From an uncultured archaeon (GTDB taxonomy: Archaea > Thermoproteota > Nitrososphaeria > Nitrososphaerales > CALBXV01), in the NCBI GenBank assembly GCA_937890045.1, contig CALBXV010000005.1:1-9359 (forward strand): a stretch of 9,359 nt of DNA, given 5' to 3'. The notes below the pieces were generated by a model that had not been told where the DNA came from, searched no databases, and worked only from the letters and a program-made list of their open reading frames with translations. Within the stretch, counting starts at the first letter, position 1, and every line of letters starts with the position of its first letter. The position numbers were made by a program, and so were the translations under genes. Positions 6,101 to 9,359 of the stretch are shown piece by piece.

Positions 6101-6613
6101 AATATAATACGCAATAAATTAGATACTGAAAATCATTTTTCTGATTTCTATTTTACACATGATACAAATGTACTATCAATAGATAATAAAAGATGTCAAT
6201 ATTCTACACTCAAAACACTTAGAGAAAAATTGGATATGCAAATAGAAATAGCAAAGAAAATAAATGCAGTAAACCCAAACGAAGTTGTATCTTCGGTTCT
6301 AAATACACACCTTCTACCAGACATCATAGGAAATATGAAAGCATATACTTCTCAAAGTTTTAGATGTAAAGTATGCGGAAAGTCACATCGTAGATTTCCT
6401 TTAAAAGCGGTTTGTATTAAATGTGGAGGTGTATTACAAGCAACAGTAACTCGTGGTTCTGTAGAAAAATACTTAAAAATTGCACTTAATCTCTCTGAAA
6501 CTTATGATGTAAATAATTATTTACGTAATAGATTTAAATTAATTTTAGAAGAATTAGAATCATTATTTCCTAAGAAAGAAAATAAACAATTAGAGTTAAC
6601 CCAGTTCTCATAA
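3149..6613 (+). CDS. polC: DNA polymerase II (PolD) large subunit DP2
   Basis: 1154 residues, full length and without an intein. DP2 is the catalytic polymerase subunit of the D-family replicative polymerase, working with the exonuclease subunit DP1 (not in this window). The N-terminal domain is recognisable from GFDPLLNIETEIAFDLADRVD onward and in SFAGPIRSAGGTEAAF. The active site of the double-psi barrel is intact: HPFWHSSKRRDCDGDED, with CDGDED at 905-910 (Asp906 and Asp908 expected to bind Mg2+), followed by LLLDILLNFSKEYLPAQ and GGLMDAPLLIQ. Eight cysteines at 663-703 (CPKC, CFKC, CPRC, CKLC) form a central zinc region, and four at 1073-1092 (CKVC, CIKC) a C-terminal one. The tail QLELTQFS (1147-1154) resembles a PCNA-binding box. 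Residues ~440-600 are low-complexity and Ile/Asn/Lys-rich. Start GTG 3149: an in-frame TGA at 3134 blocks extension. Third gene of the operon; ends 22 bases from the convergent CdvB gene. Confidence 0.96.
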   Translation: MIYNTNKTINRINKITSFPNHYQHYNKEIINNLYSVHEIASNAKKKGFDPLLNIETEIAFDLADRVDRLFPIPLAKRLRELLKNNRPEYAALQLAEEVSLGKFGYLERNECLDLGVRVGLAVVTDGITISPIQGISSVEERKNDDGSSYLSVSFAGPIRSAGGTEAAFTLVIADHIRKVLGLDQYKVNSYDQDEVGRFIEELRIYEREVSNFQFKVSDKDIQYMLTHIPIEINGIETDQVEVIVHRGLRRIKTDKVRGGALRVINDGLIGRSRKLYSLIKVLSITGWDWLKDLEGGLQQDSEETRTKTSHFQDIISGRPVLSMPDIKGGFRLRYGRSYNTGLSAIGIHPVVPIILDHAIVVGTQAKLNIPGKAGIITFVSTIEPPTVLLTDGSFIKVTSSEIALKIRKKIDKIVHLGDVLINYGDFLENSTKLSTSGYVEEWWSQDLLIAIKEKYDNIQNCSDNININNKTLKQLIEFPLISFPSIHDAIKLSTKLNIPLHPHYLYYWNNVTISHILQLRKKINIKSYEKDNYILTLNIDNKIKDILENIGIPHRIENKSYIIEGKDAYTIFITLNLKSKKIINIKGKNVEELLSIISGLIIKNKKSIFVGIRMGRPEKASMRKMRPPVHVLFPIANNGGIRRDIIKASKNNSLKIEIINIICPKCKSSTLGRTCFKCGERTVILKTCPRCKRITGEKVCKLCKISGLPYISKNFNLKESLNSAIKKIGYLPKPPLKGVKILMSSTRIAEPLEKGLLRSKYNLSIYRDGTIRFDTTNAPLTHFRPNQINTSVDDLIKKGYKFDIYNKPLKTDDQILELFVQDIIIPETAIKCLLDISKFIDELLVKFYDLNSYYNLEKKEDLFGHLVVGLAPHTSVGIIGRIIGFTSSHVCYAHPFWHSSKRRDCDGDEDAIILLLDILLNFSKEYLPAQIGGLMDAPLLIQPIIIPKELQRQAHNIDIMDKYPLDFYKATLKEMLPNEISNFMNIIRNKLDTENHFSDFYFTHDTNVLSIDNKRCQYSTLKTLREKLDMQIEIAKKINAVNPNEVVSSVLNTHLLPDIIGNMKAYTSQSFRCKVCGKSHRRFPLKAVCIKCGGVLQATVTRGSVEKYLKIALNLSETYDVNNYLRNRFKLILEELESLFPKKENKQLELTQFS

Positions 6614-6635
6614 AATAGTGACTACAGATAATAAA

Positions 6636-7298
6636 TTATACAAGAGCTTCTGTTAAGGCATTAGTAACATATTTTGGCACATTAGTTGGAATATCCGGTA
6701 TTTTCTTTTTCAATTTACTTTCAGCTTGAATTGATGCTTCTGCTACTATCTTCTCTGCATCTTCATTTGCTACTTTAAAATCAAGAATTGCTTCTCCACT
6801 TTGTCCAGCATCTACGAGTATATCACTTAACATTCCAGATATTTCTGTAAATTTATCTTGTGCTTGTGGTACTACTCCAGTTACTTCTTTCTGGACACTC
6901 TTTACAGCTGAAACTGCAGGTCCTAGTGTTGCTACTATATCTCCAAGCTCAGTTACTGTTTCGATTCTCATTGTTATTGCTTCTAGAGCACATCTTGCTT
7001 GAGTAACAACTTTCATCATTTTTCTTATTTCAACAAGCTCATTTGCAAGTATTATTGCATGCTTTCTATCATGTTTCTGTATTTTTATTATTATACGATT
7101 TACTAATTTTTTATCTTTATCACTTAATTTTGTAAGTAATCTATCTAGCTTTAAAAGTTGAATCTTTATTGATTTCACAGCTCGATCCATCGTGGGTTTA
7201 AGTGGAGTCTGTGGTTTAATTGCACCCCTTAACCTCTTATTAAAAGCAGATTTTTTTGATTTTGACTTTCCACTCCAATTACTAGAAAATCTTGACAT
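6636..7298 (-). CDS. cdvB: ESCRT-III (Snf7) family cell division protein, CdvB paralog
   Basis: 220 residues from ATG 7298. ESCRT-III proteins polymerise on membranes; archaeal CdvB paralogs do so at the division site and are remodelled by the Vps4-like ATPase CdvC. The protein has the family layout: a basic N-terminus (residues 1-27, many Lys/Arg/Ser), long charged helices typical of the Snf7 core (about 34-115, including SIKIQLLKLDRLLTKL and NELVEIRKMMKVV), then ARCALEAITMRIETVTELGD, a further helical stretch and an acidic region (ANEDAEKIVAEA). The end, IPDIPTNVP (200-208), looks like a MIM2-type CdvC-binding motif. There is no winged-helix domain, so it is a short paralog rather than a CdvA-binding form. 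The frame extends to ATG 7355, but those 19 residues overlap the TATA-like box at 7325-7335, and MSRFSS is a more typical start. Convergent with DP2; cdvA and cdvC are not in view. Confidence 0.88.
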   Translation of the reverse strand: MSRFSSNWSGKSKSKKSAFNKRLRGAIKPQTPLKPTMDRAVKSIKIQLLKLDRLLTKLSDKDKKLVNRIIIKIQKHDRKHAIILANELVEIRKMMKVVTQARCALEAITMRIETVTELGDIVATLGPAVSAVKSVQKEVTGVVPQAQDKFTEISGMLSDILVDAGQSGEAILDFKVANEDAEKIVAEASIQAESKLKKKIPDIPTNVPKYVTNALTEALV

Positions 7299-7324
7299 CT
7301 TATCTTTTCTACTTGTTAGTATGA

Positions 7325-7335
7325 GTAAAATATTT
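7325..7335 (-). promoter_or_regulatory. Putative TATA box of the CdvB gene
   Basis: Minus-strand AAATATTTTAC centred about 32 bases upstream of ATG 7298. This fits a short or absent leader and supports the 220-residue start over ATG 7355. Confidence 0.4.
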
Positions 7336-7431
7336 AGGTTTACAAGCTTCAACAAACCTGTAAAATATTATTATACTATCTAATATAATCTAGATTTGAA
7401 TAAGCGTGCATAATTAGGCGTAAAAAATCTG

Positions 7432-7457
7432 AAACTTTACAGTTAGGCGTAAAGTTT
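7432..7457. repeat. 9-bp inverted repeat (hairpin) AAACTTTAC / GTAAAGTTT
   Basis: Arms 7432-7440 and 7449-7457 are perfect, with an 8-base loop AGTTAGGC. GTAAAGTT recurs at 7558 and 7618 and GTAAAGAT at 7461, so the arms belong to a local repeat family. It lies upstream of the CdvB promoter, so it could be an operator as well as an RNA hairpin. Confidence 0.5.
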
Positions 7458-7604
7458 GGTGTAAAGATTGAAGATAAACTATTTCGCGCGTGACCGTTGT
7501 GTGTGACCATTCGCAAATAAGTCATACGTGGTAAACGTGACGTGAAAGATCACTACTGTAAAGTTATAACATAACCTAGATTAAGATACGAGACACTTTA
7601 TAGT

Positions 7605-7622
7605 TTTACAGAATAATGTAAA
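7605..7622. repeat. Small hairpin TTTACA / TGTAAA
   Basis: Six-base perfect arms around GAATAA, within the same GTAAA repeat family. Confidence 0.35.
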
Positions 7623-7864
7623 GTTTGAGGGTGGTTATTCGGTAATATGCTCACCTAGATTAGTACATAGTTTTACAAAAAAATGCACCTAATAGGCACG
7701 ACCATGCCCCGAAGTATGTTCAACATATCATAACTTAACAGATCAAATATTTCAATCAAAATTATTGTCAAGTTACTGAACCATCCGGGCATCCAAAATA
7801 ATTCATCATATTATTCACAATATGTTACCATACGGCTGATAGAATAGTGAGTATGGTGATAGTT

Positions 7865-7976
7865 TTGGTGACAAATCTATTGACTGTAAATGTAAATATT
7901 GTTACTTACTAAAACCGAGGTTACTTACTAGTGAATTACAACCTGTTACTGGTAAACGTCACCATTTTGTCACCAA
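7865..7976. repeat. 11-bp inverted repeat TTGGTGACAAA / TTTGTCACCAA
   Basis: Perfect arms at 7865-7875 and 7966-7976 enclose 90 bases that contain the GTTACTTACTA tandem and two of the iterons. This could be the ends of a very small element or protein sites in opposite orientation. Confidence 0.45.
7901..7930 (+). repeat. Direct repeat GTTACTTACTA, two copies
   Basis: Exact 11-base copies at 7901-7911 and 7920-7930, 19 bases apart. The second runs into the first TYACTRRTRAA iteron. Confidence 0.5.
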
Positions 7977-8018
7977 GAAAATTCACTGGTGAAAAAATCG
8001 TTATTATTCACTAATGAA
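7925..8018 (+). repeat. Iteron-like cluster, four TYACTRRTRAA sites
   Basis: TTACTAGTGAA (7925), TTACTGGTAAA (7946), TCACTGGTGAA (7983) and TCACTAATGAA (8008) all fit TYACTRRTRAA in the same strand orientation; each is itself near-palindromic. Partial copies follow or precede (TCACTAAGACG at 8028, TTACTAAAACC at 7905), and reversed GGTGA elements lie at 7855-7871. Start spacings are 21, 37 and 25 bases. This pattern resembles a multi-site binding region for a dimeric protein. Confidence 0.45.
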
Positions 8019-8068
8019 TCACCATTGTCACTAAGACGTCAGTCGTGACAATTCAGCAACAAAAAAAC

Positions 8069-8096
8069 GTTACAGAGAAGTCGTCTGTAACTTCTC
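8069..8096. repeat. Two mutually exclusive hairpins
   Basis: GTTACAGA (8069-8076) pairs with TCTGTAAC (8084-8091), 8-bp perfect stem and 7-base loop. GAGAAG (8075-8080) can instead pair with CTTCTC (8091-8096). The second shares bases with both arms of the first, so only one can form. A perfect palindrome GAGTTAACTC follows at 8104-8113. Confidence 0.4.
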
Positions 8097-8181
8097 ATCA
8101 TTTGAGTTAACTCCACAAGTAATGGTACCGGGCCCGTTGGGATTAAGTGATAATATCGTTCGAGTACTTTCTTAATTTCTC

Positions 8182-8205
8182 AAAACAAGAGTTTGCTTGT
8201 TTTTT
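8182..8205 (+). terminator. Hairpin with T tail
   Basis: AAAACAAG (8182-8189) and CTTGTTTT (8196-8203) are perfect arms around AGTTTG, and the T-run continues to 8205. It has the form of an intrinsic terminator for a plus-strand transcript of the noncoding region, although no plus-strand gene precedes it; archaea usually need only the T-run. Confidence 0.35.
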
Positions 8206-8344
8206 AATATCAATAAAGTTTTGATAAATAGATTTATGCAGAGAAAAAACTACTGATAAACCGTCCTTTCAGCCGATAAATGCCGACTTAGAAAGCACCT
8301 AACCACTTTTTTTATGTTGAATCAAATCTATCTGAATTAGACTT

Positions 8345-8350
8345 AAAAAA
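8345..8350 (-). terminator. T-run terminator after the methyltransferase
   Basis: On the minus strand a T6 run lies 11 bases beyond the TGA stop at 8362-8364, a typical archaeal T-rich termination signal. Confidence 0.35.
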
Positions 8351-8361
8351 TCGGAGGGACT

Positions 8362-9153
8362 TCAGTTATTCTGTGAAAATACTTCCTTTTTTATGGCTTT
8401 GGCAAGTTTCGTTGAGAATGCGGTCGGAACTGAATCTGATATCATCTCGTATTTAATTTTCATAGAAAATTTTGGTGGAAAATGATAGTTTGGAAAACCA
8501 ATTATTCTGAGGGCTTCAAGGACAGATATTGGTCTAGTTTTACCCCCGTTGAATGAACCTGGATGAAGAGTGTATGTTTTAGTAACATTTCCAAAAGATG
8601 GCGCAGGAGCATCCCATCGTAAAATATACCATCCATACTTACCGGTGTTATAGTACTCTCGATATCTATTAACAGTCCTTGCTAAGGGCCAGATATGTTC
8701 AATTGATGGATCTCTCTCCTTATCTTTAAGATCGAATATTCTCCTTTTTACATTTACAGGCTTCCCTTTCCTAATTTTAGAGAAGAGATCTGCCGCGGAG
8801 TAATTTAATTCTCTTTTAATTCCAATTACAAAGAGTCTTCGCTTTGATAATGCTGCACCATAGTCACTGTATTTTATTATTCTGCCCTCTATATCATAAT
8901 CGTTTTCTCCGATTCTCTGAATAGCCTTATGAAAATTTGGATCTTTTTTAATCCCTGGTACATTTTCAAACACAAATAGTGCCGGTTGTACTTTGTTGAT
9001 TATCCTGAAATATGACTTCATACATGAATATTTTGGATGAAACATTCTTCTCCGTGTAAGGTTAAGGGATGACCAAGGTTCACAAGGTGGACCACCAACA
9101 ATAATTCCTGATCCTTTAATGTCACGTAAAATAGCATCGTTTAAACTGTGCAT
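8362..9153 (-). CDS. C5-cytosine DNA methyltransferase, motifs IV-X (frame broken before motif I)
   Basis: This frame encodes 263 residues holding most of an m5C methyltransferase, which transfers methyl from S-adenosylmethionine to cytosine C5 in DNA. Visible motifs: IV GGPPCEPWS (catalytic Cys24), VI FENVPGI (Glu63), VIII YGAALSKRRLFVIG (98-111), a target-recognition region ending TYTLHPGSF (193-201), IX RPISVLEALRIIGFP (207-221) and X DSVPTAFSTKLAKAI. Glu replaces the common Gln after the catalytic Cys, a known kind of variation. Motif I (SAM binding) is missing from this frame but lies just upstream in another frame (9141-9305); one extra A in the A6 run at 9158-9163 would give a normal 314-residue enzyme. 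The first ATG of this frame, 9153, is probably not a native start. No restriction endonuclease is visible. Base use is less AT-rich than the core genes, suggesting transfer. It may be a pseudogene, a sequencing error or a recoded gene. Confidence 0.85.
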   Translation of the reverse strand: MHSLNDAILRDIKGSGIIVGGPPCEPWSSLNLTRRRMFHPKYSCMKSYFRIINKVQPALFVFENVPGIKKDPNFHKAIQRIGENDYDIEGRIIKYSDYGAALSKRRLFVIGIKRELNYSAADLFSKIRKGKPVNVKRRIFDLKDKERDPSIEHIWPLARTVNRYREYYNTGKYGWYILRWDAPAPSFGNVTKTYTLHPGSFNGGKTRPISVLEALRIIGFPNYHFPPKFSMKIKYEMISDSVPTAFSTKLAKAIKKEVFSQNN

Positions 9154-9305
9154 AAGATTTTTTGTGCAAATCTTCCAATTTTGTTGAGAGAAAATGCTTC
9201 TCCTACCTGCTTATTAATATCAAACCCGGTAACGTCAAAATTAGCTTTTTTAAATCCGTAGCTCAAACCACCCATTCCACAGAATAAATCAAGCACCTTT
9301 AGCAT
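9141..9305 (-). pseudogene. N-terminal fragment of the same methyltransferase (motif I)
   Basis: From ATG 9305 a 54-residue frame reads MLKVLDLFCGMGGLSYGF, which is the SAM-binding motif I of C5 methyltransferases, then FDVTGFDINKQ (the acidic residue binding the SAM ribose), and runs off into ILCTV with TAA at 9141-9143. An in-frame TAG eight codons upstream (just beyond TGTAATCCA) limits the start to 9305. The fragment overlaps the main frame by 13 bases (9141-9153). With a -1 slip or one added A at 9158-9163 it continues smoothly as FAQKNLMHSLND into the catalytic part. If the break is real, translation of this piece alone would not give an active enzyme, unless both pieces are made and associate. 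Confidence 0.8.
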
Positions 9306-9359
9306 ACTGGCTGTAAATGGATTACACTAGTATTTTTTCTTTACTTTTTTTCAGGGTTT

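Larger units (their letters stand above)
7384..8361. other. Noncoding, repeat-rich stretch of nearly 1 kb
   Basis: No ORF beyond about 15-20 residues here looks real. Composition differs from the left of the window: for example 7441-7500 has 24 G/C in 60 bases, while 1501-1560 has 5. The left half holds GTAAAG-type repeats and hairpins, two copies of TTAGGCGTAAA (7414 and 7443) and two copies each of ACCTAGATTA (7574 and 7653) and TAGTTTTACA (7601 and 7668). The right half holds four TYACTRRTRAA iterons, an 11-bp inverted repeat, stacked hairpins and a T-tailed hairpin. I found no tRNA, C/D-box, SRP or RNase P signature. It may be an unrecognised RNA, a replication or recombination site of a mobile element, or remnants of one. 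Confidence 0.6.

Noticed and set aside
3149..6613. Intein in DP2, which is common in some archaeal DP2 genes.
   Set aside because: The active-site region CDGDED and flanks run through without insertion, and total length is normal.
7299..7355. Longer CdvB start at ATG 7355 giving 239 residues.
   Set aside because: The extra 19 hydrophobic residues coincide with the TATA-like box and do not fit the family; ATG 7298 does.
8124..8136. GGTACCGGGCCCG resembles the KpnI-ApaI part of a cloning-vector polylinker.
   Set aside because: Only 13 bases match and the flanks are unlike any vector I know; adjacent restriction-site palindromes can occur by chance.
7384..8361. Possible CRISPR array in the repeat-rich noncoding region.
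   Set aside because: Repeats are 8-11 bases, diverged and irregularly spaced; there is no repeat of 23 or more bases with uniform spacers and no cas gene.
7384..8361. Possible tRNA, C/D-box, RNase P or SRP RNA.
   Set aside because: I found no T-loop GGTTCRA with matching acceptor, no RTGATGA/CTGA pair at proper distance, and none of the conserved cores of the larger RNAs.

Overview
The window looks like a piece of an AT-rich archaeal chromosome, most likely from Nitrososphaerota (Thaumarchaeota). The reasons are a PolD large subunit (DP2), a geranylgeranylglyceryl phosphate synthase, an archaeal Elf1-type zinc ribbon and an ESCRT-III (CdvB/Snf7) protein in one place, TATA boxes about 25-30 bases before start codons with no Shine-Dalgarno signals, and two small DNA-binding-type proteins of a style I associate with this phylum. 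The exact genus cannot be set from the sequence alone.

Layout. 1-218 is the end of a CorA-like metal-ion transporter. 219-524 is a gene-free, AT-rich stretch with two good and one degraded copy of a motif matching the archaeal origin recognition box (TTCCAnTGGAAA plus a G-string), interleaved with GTGAAC repeats; it is a candidate replication origin or Orc1/Cdc6 binding region. 525-1929 carries three small genes: a winged-helix protein (+), a membrane-anchored winged-helix protein (-, overlapping the first tail to tail) and a helical HTH-type protein (-). The last two have strong palindromes over their starts or promoters, suggesting autoregulation.

2118-6613 is a likely operon: Elf1-like zinc ribbon, GGGP synthase, DP2. 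It joins transcription elongation, the first committed step of archaeal lipid synthesis and the replicative polymerase. DP2 has the complete CDGDED active site, two zinc regions and a PIP-like tail, with no intein. Convergent to it, 6636-7298 (-) encodes a CdvB paralog for cell division or membrane remodelling, with a proline-rich MIM2-like tail.

After about 7384 the character changes: base composition becomes less AT-rich, and a stretch of nearly 1 kb has no credible gene but is dense in short repeats, inverted repeats and hairpins. It includes four copies of TYACTRRTRAA within 94 bases. It is followed by a C5-cytosine DNA methyltransferase on the minus strand whose reading frame is broken by one base in an A6 run, separating motif I from the rest. 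This right-hand part reads as an acquired or accessory segment beside a conserved core. The two most interesting signals are the ORB-like cluster at the left and the iteron-rich noncoding block next to the frameshifted methyltransferase at the right.
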